Origin: Acidobacteriota bacterium
Lineage (GTDB): Bacteria > Acidobacteriota > Polarisedimenticolia > Polarisedimenticolales > Polarisedimenticolaceae
Length of the DNA: 64,000 nt
Reading direction: 5' to 3'
Assembly: GCA_029861955.1 (NCBI GenBank)
Contig: JAOTYK010000020.1
Span: 1-64,000, forward strand
The notes under the pieces were generated by a model. That model was not told the DNA's origin. It ran no database searches and was given only the letters and a program-made list of their open reading frames with translations. Position numbers and translations under genes: made by a program. The number at the start of each line of letters is the position of its first letter. Within the stretch, counting starts at the first letter, position 1. This document shows positions 44,917 to 54,261 of the stretch, one piece after another.

Positions 44917-46623
44917 ATGACCAAAACTATCGCAATCCGTCGCGCACTGGCCGTCTTCGCGTGTTGTTCCTGTTTGTTCTTGACCCACGCCGGCGACTGG
45001 ACTCAGTGGCGCGGCGCGGCGAGAGACGGTCGCGCCGCAGAGACGGGGCTCTTGCAGACCTGGCCCGAGAATGGACCGGAACTTACTCAGAAGATTGCGG
45101 GGCTGGGTTCGGGTTACTCCAGCGTCGCCGTGGTTGGCGACCGCGTCTACACGTTGGGAGATCTGGCCGATGGGCAACATGCGATGGCCATCGACACGGC
45201 CAGCGGCAAGATCCTCTGGAAGACTCTCGTAGGACCGATCCACGAGGACAAGTACATCGGGTCCCGCTCGACACCGACCGTCGTTGACGACCGTCTGTAT
45301 CTGGTGACCACCGAGTCCGATGTCTTCTGCCTGGGAACGACCGATGGTTCGATCCAGTGGAAGCGAAATCTTGTCAAGGAGTTCGGCGGATCACTGATGA
45401 AGGCGATGGGGCAGTACGACTGGAAGTACGCCGAATCCCCGCTGGTCGACAATGGTCGGGTCATCGTCACTCCCGGCGGCAGCGATGCCCTCGTCGTCGC
45501 ACTGAACGCGAAGACCGGCGAGGAGCTCTGGCGAACGCCCGCCGGCACGTTCGGCGAGAGGGGAGCCGATGGAGCGGGTTACTCGTCCGCCGTGATCTCG
45601 GAGGCCGGCGGTGTTCGACAGTACGTCCAGCTTGTCGGCCGCGGTGTGATCGGGATCGAGGCCGATAGCGGTAAGGCGCTCTGGCGATACAACCGCGTGG
45701 CCAACGACATCGCGAATATCCCAACTCCGATCATCGACGGCGACCATGTGTTTGCCTCGACGGGCTATGGCACCGGGTCGGCACTCTTGAAGATCGGAGA
45801 GAACGAGGGGGCGTGGTCCGCCGATGAGGTCTACTTCCTCGAGGCGGATACGCTTCAAAACCATCACGGGGGTCTCATCCTCGATGGCGGTACGATCTTC
45901 ACCGGAACCGGGCACAACAAGGGTTTCCCCATCGCCGTGGATCTGAAGTCCGGCGATGTGAAATGGGGGCCCGCAAGAAACGAAGGAAGTCGCTCCGCTG
46001 CGATCGCTTTCGCCGACGGCCGTCTCTATCTTCGTTACGAGAACGGGCTGATGGTGCTGGTCGAGGCGACTGCGGATGCGTACAGGGAACATGGTTCGTT
46101 CATGATTCCCGACGTTCGTCAGTTCAGCTGGTCGCATCCCGTGATCGCCAATGGAAAGCTCTACCTGCGTGAGCAGGACAACCTGTTCATCTACGACATC
46201 AGGAAAAAACCCACCGCGTCCGCGGCCACCCTGAAAGACCAGGTTTGGCAAACCGAGGTCGCGTTTGCAAAGACGATGTCCGATCGAGATCACGATGCGT
46301 TTGCGTCGTTCCTTGCGGACGAGGCGATCTTCTTCGTCAACCAACGAATACTGCGTGGGAGCGACGCGGTTCAGGCGGCCTGGAAGCCGCTCTACGAGGG
46401 TCCTGACGCGCCGTTCTCGTGGAAGCCGGAGTTGGTCGAGGTGCTGGACTCCGGAGACCTGGCCCACAGCTCGGGCCCGGTCATCGATGCGAGCGGCACC
46501 GTCATCGGCAGCTTCAATTCGATCTGGCGACGAGAGTCGACCGACACCTGGAAGGTTGTCTTCGATAAGGGCTGCAACGCCCCACAGTCACCCGTAGTAG
46601 AGAACGAGGCAGGTGACAAGTAA
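44917..46623 (+). CDS. Exported PQQ-type beta-propeller protein with a SnoaL-like C-terminus
   Basis: Protein of 568 residues with a signal peptide (CLFLTHAGDW). The propeller starts at WTQWRGAARDG, as in many quinoprotein-like outer-membrane or periplasmic proteins, and has blades such as YTLGDLADGQHAMAIDTASGKILWK, LVVALNAKTGEELWRTPAG and GIEADSGKALWRYN. From about residue 445 a DUF4440/SnoaL-like domain follows (FAKTMSDRDHDAFASFLADEAIFF, RGSDAVQAAWKPLYEG). This fusion suggests the propeller is structural or a scaffold, not a dehydrogenase. The 3' end overlaps the convergent antiporter gene by 36 bases. Confidence 0.82.
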   Translation: MTKTIAIRRALAVFACCSCLFLTHAGDWTQWRGAARDGRAAETGLLQTWPENGPELTQKIAGLGSGYSSVAVVGDRVYTLGDLADGQHAMAIDTASGKILWKTLVGPIHEDKYIGSRSTPTVVDDRLYLVTTESDVFCLGTTDGSIQWKRNLVKEFGGSLMKAMGQYDWKYAESPLVDNGRVIVTPGGSDALVVALNAKTGEELWRTPAGTFGERGADGAGYSSAVISEAGGVRQYVQLVGRGVIGIEADSGKALWRYNRVANDIANIPTPIIDGDHVFASTGYGTGSALLKIGENEGAWSADEVYFLEADTLQNHHGGLILDGGTIFTGTGHNKGFPIAVDLKSGDVKWGPARNEGSRSAAIAFADGRLYLRYENGLMVLVEATADAYREHGSFMIPDVRQFSWSHPVIANGKLYLREQDNLFIYDIRKKPTASAATLKDQVWQTEVAFAKTMSDRDHDAFASFLADEAIFFVNQRILRGSDAVQAAWKPLYEGPDAPFSWKPELVEVLDSGDLAHSSGPVIDASGTVIGSFNSIWRRESTDTWKVVFDKGCNAPQSPVVENEAGDK

Positions 46624-48297
46624 GAGCAGGATCCAGAGCATCGAGGTGCTGGTGGCCCACGACCGAGCAACGGCGCCCGCCGGACCGTAGTGCCTCTCGA
46701 CACTCGAGAGGGTTCCTTCGACGCGGGCCGTTACCATCGCCGACATCGAACGCTGCGTGTGACTTACGACCCGGGCGATACCGCGCACCATGGCGGGCAG
46801 CCACTTGCGGTAGACAATATCGGTGTCCAGGTTGACGGATGGAATCTCGCGCGGGTAGAGACCGGTTCGTTGCAGCGCCCAGAACGCCAGAATCGCGAAA
46901 AAGAGCAGCTGTAGCTGGGGAACAACGTGCGCGACGGTGAACGGATTGTAGGGCGCGTAATCCACCGGGAACGGCAAGATGCTGTAGAGCGGTGTTGCGT
47001 TGACTCCGATGAATACACACAAGACCGCAGTCGCGCCCATCGCCACCAACATGTTCCAGGGTGCTTCCTTGCAACGAATCCCGGAATCGTGGGAGAAGAA
47101 TGCGAAATACGGGATCTTGATTCCCGAGTGCTCCAGTACGCCTGTCGAGGCGAACAACAGGAGCATCGAGGCCAGCAAGAGATGGTTTTCGCCGACGGCC
47201 GTCAGCGTTAATGATTTCGCCACGAACCCGCTAAACAGCGGAAAACCCGAGATCGAAGCGGCCCCGACGATGCAGAAGACGGTCGTAAACGGCATCGATC
47301 GATAAAGCCCCCCCAGCTTGGACGCCTCAACGGTCCCCGTGCGATGCAGGACCGCACCCATCGACATGAACAGCAACGACTTGTAAAGCAGGTGGACGAA
47401 CGCGTGCGCCACCGTACCGTTGAGGGCCATGTTCGACCCGACACCGATCCCGACGACCATGAACCCCAGCTGGTTGTTGAGGCTATACGCCAGCACGCGT
47501 CGCAGGTTGTTTTCGATGACGGCGTAGAAGATCGGGAAGATCGTCATCGTCACTCCGACCCAGATCAGCGCGTCCATGCCGTGGAAGCCACGGGCTAGTG
47601 CGTAGATCGCAAGCTTGGTCGTAAACGAGCTGAGGAAGACCGTTCCGGTGATCGTCGCCTCGGGGTAGGCGTCCTGCAACCAGTTGTGCAGGAACGGGAA
47701 CGCACACTTGATCCCGAATGCCACCAGGATCAGGTTGGTTCCCAGGGTGCCGGGTCCCAGATGATCGAACGCAAGCGAGCCCGTCGCCCGAAAGTGAAAG
47801 ACGGCGCCGGCGAGCAACAGCACTCCTGACGTCACATGAATGATCAGGTAGCGGAGTCCCGCACGATACGATCGCTCACTGCGGCTGGCCCAGATGAGGA
47901 AGACCGACGAGATGGCGGTCAGTTCCCAGAAGACGAACAACGTGATCAGATCGCCGGCAAACGCTGCGGCGATCGCGGCCCCCGCATAGACGAGGCCTGC
48001 AACGTGCTGGACGCTGTCGCGGACATGGAGCGAGTAGATAACGCTGAGGAGCAGGACGATGTGGAAGATCAGGCCAAATATCAGGCTGAGTCCGTCGATA
48101 CGAACCGGCGTAAGTGGGTGATCGAAGAGAACGACGGTGAGATAGGGACCCGGAGTTACCGACCACAACGAAAGCAGATGCAAGAGGCTGACAACCGGAA
48201 GCGCAACGAGATACAGCTGCTGGAGTCGACCACGGAACAGCGGAACGAGAAACGCTCCCAGAATCAGGATCGACGCCGGCGGGAGGCTATCGATCAT
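46588..48297 (-). CDS. Orphan Mrp/complex-I-type antiporter subunit (MrpD/NuoN-like)
   Basis: Membrane protein of 569 residues with about fourteen helices of the proton-antiporter family. Key charged residues can be seen: Glu in helix 5 (LFVFWELTAISSVFLIW), Lys in helix 7 (FGIKCAFPFLHNWLQDAYPEA), and NNLRRVLAYSLNNQLGFMV with the later lysine in LVHLLYKSLLF-type context (FVHLLYKSLLFM). Normal Mrp or Nuo operons have several subunits; here only a 68-residue membrane protein and an exported methyltransferase-like protein adjoin it. It may work with partners elsewhere or as an ion transporter alone. ATG48297 overlaps the upstream gene by 11 bases. Confidence 0.85.
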   Translation of the reverse strand: MIDSLPPASILILGAFLVPLFRGRLQQLYLVALPVVSLLHLLSLWSVTPGPYLTVVLFDHPLTPVRIDGLSLIFGLIFHIVLLLSVIYSLHVRDSVQHVAGLVYAGAAIAAAFAGDLITLFVFWELTAISSVFLIWASRSERSYRAGLRYLIIHVTSGVLLLAGAVFHFRATGSLAFDHLGPGTLGTNLILVAFGIKCAFPFLHNWLQDAYPEATITGTVFLSSFTTKLAIYALARGFHGMDALIWVGVTMTIFPIFYAVIENNLRRVLAYSLNNQLGFMVVGIGVGSNMALNGTVAHAFVHLLYKSLLFMSMGAVLHRTGTVEASKLGGLYRSMPFTTVFCIVGAASISGFPLFSGFVAKSLTLTAVGENHLLLASMLLLFASTGVLEHSGIKIPYFAFFSHDSGIRCKEAPWNMLVAMGATAVLCVFIGVNATPLYSILPFPVDYAPYNPFTVAHVVPQLQLLFFAILAFWALQRTGLYPREIPSVNLDTDIVYRKWLPAMVRGIARVVSHTQRSMSAMVTARVEGTLSSVERHYGPAGAVARSWATSTSMLWILLLLVTCLVLYYG

Positions 48298-48493
48298 AGT
48301 AATCCTCGTCACGCATCAGAAGTTTGCGCAACTGCTTGCCAACCAACACGAGACCGAAGAACGTGGTGAAGCCGAAGAGGGCGTGGAAGCCGAAGATGTT
48401 CTCGAAGCTGAAGTGGCCGTGCTTATGGTAAAAGAAATCCGCACCGAGCACGACGACACAGACAGCAAACAACAGCCAGAGGATTCGATTCAC
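48287..48493 (-). CDS. Small membrane protein upstream of the antiporter subunit
   Basis: Protein of 68 residues with two membrane helices (WLLFAVCVVVLGADFFY; FGFHALFGFTTFFGLVLVG) and a conserved-looking HKHGHFSFENIFGFHA loop rich in His. The start is GTG48493, six bases from the end of the upstream gene, and its end overlaps the antiporter start. It is probably a partner subunit of the antiporter. The HGHFxFE motif looks like that of similarly placed small proteins, but this is not certain. Confidence 0.75.
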   Translation of the reverse strand: MNRILWLLFAVCVVVLGADFFYHKHGHFSFENIFGFHALFGFTTFFGLVLVGKQLRKLLMRDEDYYDR

Positions 48494-48497
48494 CGGG

Positions 48498-49244
48498 TCA
48501 CTCCCGTGGCTTGATGAATCTCCAGACGAAGCGATCGGTTTTGTCTCGGTTGATCGCATCGTCGGCAAAAATATTCCAGTCTCGCGTGTCGTCCGGGTTG
48601 CTCAGAAGATCCGATTCGCCATCGAGTACGAACCCTGCGGCGAGGATCTCCGCCATGACCAACTCGGCGTCGACTCGGTGTAACCCCTCGCGCGGATCGA
48701 CCGCGTCGCGATCTCCCGACCCCGCTTCCGCATGATGGTCGATGACGCCGAAGATGCCGCCGGGCACCAGAGCGTCATGAACTCTTCGAAGAAACTCGGC
48801 TCGATCATTCTTGTCGCCGTCGGGGGTCGGAAGCCAGTACAGGTCGTGATAGAAACGGACGAAGACCGCAGCATCGAGGCCTGCGGGTAATTCAAGTTCA
48901 TCCAACTCGGCATCGAGTCGTGTGATGTTGTGAACCCCGGCGGCCTCCAGTCGCGCGATGCGCTGACTCAGCGGCTTCTCCGCAAACCGCGTGAGAACGA
49001 AGTTGTTGTTCTGCGCGATGACGGATCCACTCGAGCCCACAGCCGACGAAAGCAGTTCCGTGTAGTAACCCTTCGCGGCCTGTAGGTCGACGACGCTCAT
49101 GCCGTCCACGATTCCGAAGAACTTGAGGACCTCAATCGGCTTCCGGTCGGCGTCGCGAGCCAGGTCGTCCTTCGGTCGCGAATCAGCTCCGGACGCCAGT
49201 CCCACGCCAAGAATGAGTAGCAGCAACAGTAGAGGCGTTCGCAT
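48498..49244 (-). CDS. Exported methyltransferase-like protein
   Basis: Protein of 248 residues with a signal peptide (LLLLLLILGVGLASG). The rest follows a class-I SAM-methyltransferase pattern, but motif I reads VVDLQAAKGYYTELLSSAVG in place of the usual VLDxGxGxG. Later strands fit (NITRLDAELDELELPAGLDAAVFVRFYHD, VHDALVPGGIFGVIDHHAEAG). A similar family with a signal peptide is known as predicted methyltransferases. SAM is not normally present outside the cytoplasm, so it may act on another ligand. It is the first gene of the minus-strand trio with the antiporter. Confidence 0.78.
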   Translation of the reverse strand: MRTPLLLLLLILGVGLASGADSRPKDDLARDADRKPIEVLKFFGIVDGMSVVDLQAAKGYYTELLSSAVGSSGSVIAQNNNFVLTRFAEKPLSQRIARLEAAGVHNITRLDAELDELELPAGLDAAVFVRFYHDLYWLPTPDGDKNDRAEFLRRVHDALVPGGIFGVIDHHAEAGSGDRDAVDPREGLHRVDAELVMAEILAAGFVLDGESDLLSNPDDTRDWNIFADDAINRDKTDRFVWRFIKPRE

Positions 49245-49304
49245 GTCGTGGGCTCCCGTTTAGAAGCCACAAAATACCACGTTGTATCGGTGCCGGGTAA
49301 CGAA

Positions 49305-51284
49305 TCAGGGGCAACTACGTACGGTGCGAGCCGCGCCTCCACTTGTCATGCCCCCATCCCCATGGCCACATAGATTCGTGGCACGGGTGAGGTAGTAGCG
49401 AATCGAGCCGGGTAGAGCCGGATCCATATCCACGGTCTGAGTATCGACGCCGGCGGACTCGAGGCAGCTAGCGGCTCCAAGAAAGTCGTCGGCGACCGAT
49501 GTCGCAATCGTATCGAAGGTCCAGGAGAGAGACCCCGGCAGCGGCGGAGCGCCCCACTCGAGGGTCGCTGGATTCGATGCCGTCATCACGAGCGAGCCCG
49601 TCGCTTGCGGAAGACTCCAAGCCTGGTCGTCGAGTGGAAGACAGTCCTGGGAATCGATCGTGCCGTCGTTGTCGTCATCGGGGTCGGCGAAATCCGCGAC
49701 GCCATCGCCGTCGGCGTCGGGTCCCGTGGTGACCAACAGGACCTGATTGGGATTCACGTTGGTTCGTTGCGTCGTGGTGCCATCGGGCCATTCGACGGTG
49801 ACCTGATCGACGATCAGAACGTCCCCGACTCCGAAAAACGCCTCCGCCGGTTCCTGGCCGAGGAAACTACTACCCGCGCTGATCAACCGCATCATCTGCT
49901 GGCTGCCGACGGTAATCCGAACCACCGCGCCGATCGCTCGATGATTGGTTCCCGACATCCGTGGTTGGACCACAAGATACTTGTTGGACGCCGCCAGCGT
50001 GCTCTGGTTGTCCAGGAGTCGGAGATCGGCGGGTGCCGGACCACCCGGCGCGCAGGTCTGCAGTAGATCGAGATCGCCGTCACGATCGTGATCGAACGCC
50101 ACCAGGGCGCTGCCCCAGAAGGCATCGTTGAAACCGCTGGTTGCCGAGACATCGGTGAACGCCAGTGGGGTTGTTGCCGAGTTCAGGAAAACCCGCGACG
50201 TATCCGAGACAAACGACCCCTGGTCGTACCCGTTGGTCGCGACCAGGTCGAGCCAACCATCGTTGTCCACATCGACGGCCGTCGTGCCCCAGCCCCAGCC
50301 GCCATCGTCCACACCCAGAGACGCGGCAATCTCGGTGAATGCCAGGGTCCCGACGGTGGAATCGTTGCGAAGGAACACGTTGTGAAGACCGTTGATCTTG
50401 ATGTTGGTCACGTAGATGTCGAGGTCGCCGTCATTGTCCCAGTCCGCCAGACTCACCCCCATGTCGTTCATGTCGTTGTCGGCGCCGGCGCTGACCGCCT
50501 GATCGGTGAAGTTTCCATTGCCGTCGTTGATCCAGAGTCGATTTGTGGTGAAGTCGATCGCCGAGTAGATGTCCTGCGAACCGTCCCCATCGAAATCATG
50601 GATCATCGCCTGCCAGTGCCCGGCAAAGAACTGGGAAATACCGGAGCTGGCGGTCACGTCGGTGAACCCACCCATCCCATTGTTTCTCATAAGAACGGTC
50701 GGTCCTTCCCATTCACGAAACAGAAGGTCGAGAAAGCCGTCGCCGTCGAAGTCTCCCGCACTCACGCCCGCCGAGTGGCTATCCGGATCGACGGGAAACA
50801 GTCCCACCAATCCCGAGCCGGTGGTTACATCGGCAAACGATGCGTCGGACACCTGGCGGTACAGCCGAATGCGTTTCGTCGTCGCACATTCGTCCGGCAA
50901 CTTCCAGCAGTCGGCGGTGACGACGAGGTCGAGGAGATGATCGCCGTCGTAGTCGACCCACAGCGCAGACCGGCTGCTGGCAGTGGAGTCGAGACCTGCG
51001 GCGAAGCCGATCTCCTCGTAGATGCCCGGTCCTAGGTTCCGATAGAGCTGATCGGCGACTCCCGCCGCGGAGGGAACGAAGATGTCGATGTCGCCGTCGT
51101 TATCGAAGTCCGCGGCGGCAATGCCGCCGCCCTGTCCCTCTTCCTGAGTGTAGCTGCCGATGCCGCGGAGGCCACCGACCTCGGTGAAATCCGCCTCGGC
51201 ATGGGCCACCGTGATAAGCGCACCCAAGATCAAATAGCAGGTACACACACCCAGCCGCCGTTGCCGGCGGAGGCGTCTTTCCAT
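49305..51284 (-). CDS. Exported FG-GAP protein with ASPIC/UnbV domain
   Basis: Protein of 659 residues with a signal peptide (cut after AHA). Seven FG-GAP signatures (DFDNDGDIDI, DFDGDGFLDL, DWDNDGDLDI, DVDNDGWLDL and others) form a calcium-binding propeller. An ASPIC/UnbV domain follows (VRITVGSQQMMRLISAGSSFLGQ, VTVEWPDGTTTQRTNV). An Asp-rich repeat (DADGDGVADFADPDDDNDG) leads to the shared C-terminal module ending RSCP. It is probably on the cell surface. It lies 103 bases after a subtilase gene with the same C-terminal ending. Confidence 0.88.
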   Translation of the reverse strand: MERRLRRQRRLGVCTCYLILGALITVAHAEADFTEVGGLRGIGSYTQEEGQGGGIAAADFDNDGDIDIFVPSAAGVADQLYRNLGPGIYEEIGFAAGLDSTASSRSALWVDYDGDHLLDLVVTADCWKLPDECATTKRIRLYRQVSDASFADVTTGSGLVGLFPVDPDSHSAGVSAGDFDGDGFLDLLFREWEGPTVLMRNNGMGGFTDVTASSGISQFFAGHWQAMIHDFDGDGSQDIYSAIDFTTNRLWINDGNGNFTDQAVSAGADNDMNDMGVSLADWDNDGDLDIYVTNIKINGLHNVFLRNDSTVGTLAFTEIAASLGVDDGGWGWGTTAVDVDNDGWLDLVATNGYDQGSFVSDTSRVFLNSATTPLAFTDVSATSGFNDAFWGSALVAFDHDRDGDLDLLQTCAPGGPAPADLRLLDNQSTLAASNKYLVVQPRMSGTNHRAIGAVVRITVGSQQMMRLISAGSSFLGQEPAEAFFGVGDVLIVDQVTVEWPDGTTTQRTNVNPNQVLLVTTGPDADGDGVADFADPDDDNDGTIDSQDCLPLDDQAWSLPQATGSLVMTASNPATLEWGAPPLPGSLSWTFDTIATSVADDFLGAASCLESAGVDTQTVDMDPALPGSIRYYLTRATNLCGHGDGGMTSGGAARTVRSCP

Positions 51285-51387
51285 GGTCTCTCCCCCCCAG
51301 GGACACCCGATTGCCTTATCTGTATAAGGTAAGCGAAAACGCCGATCTGACCGCTGGAAAATTCCGCGAGTTCAAGAAACGCAGCGA

Positions 51388-54192
51388 TCAGGGGCAAGTC
51401 GTCGCCGTATCGATCTGCACGGACGCGCAATGACCCGACGGGACACCGCCATCTCGGGGAGAGCCGTCGCTTCGGGCCCCCCACCGTCCCTCGAGCCCCT
51501 CGACCGTCCCGGAGACGACGAGGAACCAGAGGTTGCCCGCCGCGACATCGTTCCAGGTCCTTTCGCCCGATGGCCCCAGGTCGCAGAGCGAACCGTCTAC
51601 CGTCGGAACGCCTACAGAACTCAGGTCCCCGTACAGCAGATGAAACCTGGCCGCTCCGCAAGTCGATGAATCGTAGGTGACGTCAATGGAGCTTCCCGAC
51701 ACGTCCGCGCGGTCGGCCAGGAGCGGTGTTCCGACGGTACCGTCCGGCACCGGTGGGGCGGTCGGATCACCGACGGCCCCAGTGATAACCAACGCATATC
51801 CCTGCGTCATCGAGTCGAGATCGCCCGGCACGCTGGCCCCGACGACGGTCACCGTGTAGTTCCCGGCGGCGGGGGATGGCAGCCACAGGCCCTCGACGTT
51901 GTTGACGGCGTCGCTCCCCGCAGCGTAGGCAAGCGATCGAACGTCCCCCACGGTATGGATGTCATCGACCGTCCATCGATTGCCTCGATAGAGCGTTCCG
52001 TGAGGTCCCGTAACGACCAGGTCCAGGTTATTGATCAGCGCCGCGCCGGCAGCCGGGACTCCGGGTGGGTCAGTCCAAACCAACGTCATCTTGAGCGGCT
52101 GACCCGAGGAGATCACGCGATGGGTCGAGCGATGAAACGTACCGGTCGTCAGTCCTTGGCTGTTGGGAATGTCGATCAACCGCAGTCGCCGCGAATCGCC
52201 GGCAAAGAACAGGGCATCGTCAAGAACAGGACGACCCCAACCCTGAATGATCGATGGAGCGTCAGGCAGTGCGCCGTGATCGGCAGGCGTACCTCTCCGC
52301 TCCATCTTCCTGCCGGTGAGGTTCCGTGCGCTGTTGATCAGGATCGCCTTCATCAGCGCCGCGCTCGGATTGTATGAGTCCGCAGGCGTCGCGACTCCGG
52401 TCGGATAGAAGCCATCGACGAAGTACTGCCGGGTCAGGGCGCCGAGCCCCGAAACGATGGGCGTCGACATGCTCGTTCCGAGGAGTAGCTCGACGCCGCA
52501 GGTTGCGGCCGTGTCGATCACGTAGCATCCACCAAACCCCGTCACGCACACTTCGGCAGGATCGCCGACGCACATCGGATCGTTTTCATCGGAGATGTAC
52601 TGATTGGGAAAACGATTGGAATAGACGAAATAACCGGGGGCCACGACGTCGGGCCGCATTCGGCCGTCGGAGGCGGGCCCGACGCTACTCAAGCGTGTCA
52701 TGTTCTCGGGATCCAATCCCCCGAACACATCCATGAAGTCGGTGTTCCAGTTCTCCGTCGCACCGACGACCACGCAGTTCTTGCATTGCGCCGGCCCGTT
52801 GATTCCTGTGGTTCCGTCGTTCCCCGACGAAAAGACAACGAGGAAGTCCTCGTTGTTACGCACGGACCGGTCGATTCTCTCCTCCGTGAAACTGTACGTT
52901 GGGCTGCTGGTACCCCAGGAGTTATTGGAGATTCGTGCGCCGGCGTCGTACTGCTGCTGCAGGAGATCCTCGACCGATACGATGCCGATCGAGACGCCGC
53001 AGTTCGAGTCGACGGCGACGCTGATGTCCTCAAGGATCAGTCGTGCGGCCGGCGCGATGCCGTCACCGTGGTCGTGACCTGCCGAACCGGGGCCGACCAG
53101 GTTTGTGAGGTCGTCACCGGCAAGCGTCGCCGCGACATGCGAGCCATGCCGGAACGCATCATCCGACGTGTAGGCGGTGGGAGTGATGCCATTGAGGGCG
53201 ACGATCTTGCGATGAAGCGGGTCCGTCGCCAATGCCCCGGGAGGGAAGACGGTCTGGGGCGACACGCCGTGACTGATGTCGTTGAAGAAGCAGGTCCCGG
53301 TCTCGAACCCCGTATCCGCCACTGCAACGATCTGGCCCTCACCGTGGAGCCCCTTGTTCCAGATGGTCGCGCTTTGCGCGTACGGTCGTGGCGACGCTTC
53401 GATCGCTTCCAGCGGGCCGTTGACTCGATCATAGGACTGCACGATCCACGCCGACTGATCGTTGTGAAGCTTCGCGTCGTAGACGAGTTCGACGAACTGG
53501 ACGTCGGGATCGCGAGCCAGGGCGGCGATAAGCCGATTCAGACGATCGGTCGGAATGCGGAGTCGAATACGGTATGGGGCAGCGGACTCGACATGGGTCA
53601 CGAGTGCACGATCGAATGCAGTCGCGATGGCATCCAGGATGGCTTTCGGCGTCGCGTCGGCAAACAAAGAAACATCCAGCTGGATGGCCGACTCTGCAGA
53701 ACCCAGACGAAGGAGTTCCTCGAGGTCGTCGCCGAACTTGAGTTCGGCCGAGAAGTCGGCGACGAATCGCACACCGGGTCGTGTGTGCAATGCATTGTGA
53801 TCCATGCCGTTCGGAAGACGAACGATCGCCGCATTGTTGGGAATCGCGCCGAGAAAACGGACGCCGGCGCGTTCGAGTTCCTGTCGGCGTTCCGGCGTCC
53901 ATGGCGAGTCGTACTGAATCCATAGCGGCGCCCGCGACCCACTCAGGGCCCGAAGGGGAGGGCCATCGGGGATCCGTTGTGTCAGATCCGGTAGACCGTC
54001 CCTGACGGGGTCGAATGCGGCAACCCTGAATCGCACTCGCCCTTCGTCCACGGCATTGTCGTGAGCGACCCGAACCATTGAGTGACGTTTGGCTATCTCG
54101 GCGGCGTCATCGGCAAAGCTACCTGCGGCGAAAGCAAGTAACAGCGCGAGCATGATGGTCGACCGGAGTCGACCCCTGGCAACCGTCGTCAT
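51388..54192 (-). CDS. Exported subtilisin-family serine protease
   Basis: Protein of 934 residues with a signal peptide (TIMLALLLAFAAGSFA), a propeptide-like region of about 250 residues and an S8 protease domain. The triad is Asp in IVAVADTGFETG, His in RHGSHVAATLAGDD and Ser in LLGTSMSTPIVSGLGAL. The oxyanion Asn lies in SNNSWGT-like context. A P-domain-like beta-sandwich (LKMTLVWTDPPGVPAAGAALINNLDLVV) follows, then the shared C-terminal module ending TTCP. It should be a secreted protease, perhaps one held at the surface by the C-terminal module. Confidence 0.92.
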   Translation of the reverse strand: MTTVARGRLRSTIMLALLLAFAAGSFADDAAEIAKRHSMVRVAHDNAVDEGRVRFRVAAFDPVRDGLPDLTQRIPDGPPLRALSGSRAPLWIQYDSPWTPERRQELERAGVRFLGAIPNNAAIVRLPNGMDHNALHTRPGVRFVADFSAELKFGDDLEELLRLGSAESAIQLDVSLFADATPKAILDAIATAFDRALVTHVESAAPYRIRLRIPTDRLNRLIAALARDPDVQFVELVYDAKLHNDQSAWIVQSYDRVNGPLEAIEASPRPYAQSATIWNKGLHGEGQIVAVADTGFETGTCFFNDISHGVSPQTVFPPGALATDPLHRKIVALNGITPTAYTSDDAFRHGSHVAATLAGDDLTNLVGPGSAGHDHGDGIAPAARLILEDISVAVDSNCGVSIGIVSVEDLLQQQYDAGARISNNSWGTSSPTYSFTEERIDRSVRNNEDFLVVFSSGNDGTTGINGPAQCKNCVVVGATENWNTDFMDVFGGLDPENMTRLSSVGPASDGRMRPDVVAPGYFVYSNRFPNQYISDENDPMCVGDPAEVCVTGFGGCYVIDTAATCGVELLLGTSMSTPIVSGLGALTRQYFVDGFYPTGVATPADSYNPSAALMKAILINSARNLTGRKMERRGTPADHGALPDAPSIIQGWGRPVLDDALFFAGDSRRLRLIDIPNSQGLTTGTFHRSTHRVISSGQPLKMTLVWTDPPGVPAAGAALINNLDLVVTGPHGTLYRGNRWTVDDIHTVGDVRSLAYAAGSDAVNNVEGLWLPSPAAGNYTVTVVGASVPGDLDSMTQGYALVITGAVGDPTAPPVPDGTVGTPLLADRADVSGSSIDVTYDSSTCGAARFHLLYGDLSSVGVPTVDGSLCDLGPSGERTWNDVAAGNLWFLVVSGTVEGLEGRWGARSDGSPRDGGVPSGHCASVQIDTATTCP

Positions 54193-54261
54193 ACCGGTAT
54201 CGTACCGTCACCGAACGATTTTCACTTCGGATACGCAGAAATCTGAGAAAATCGAGGCCTG

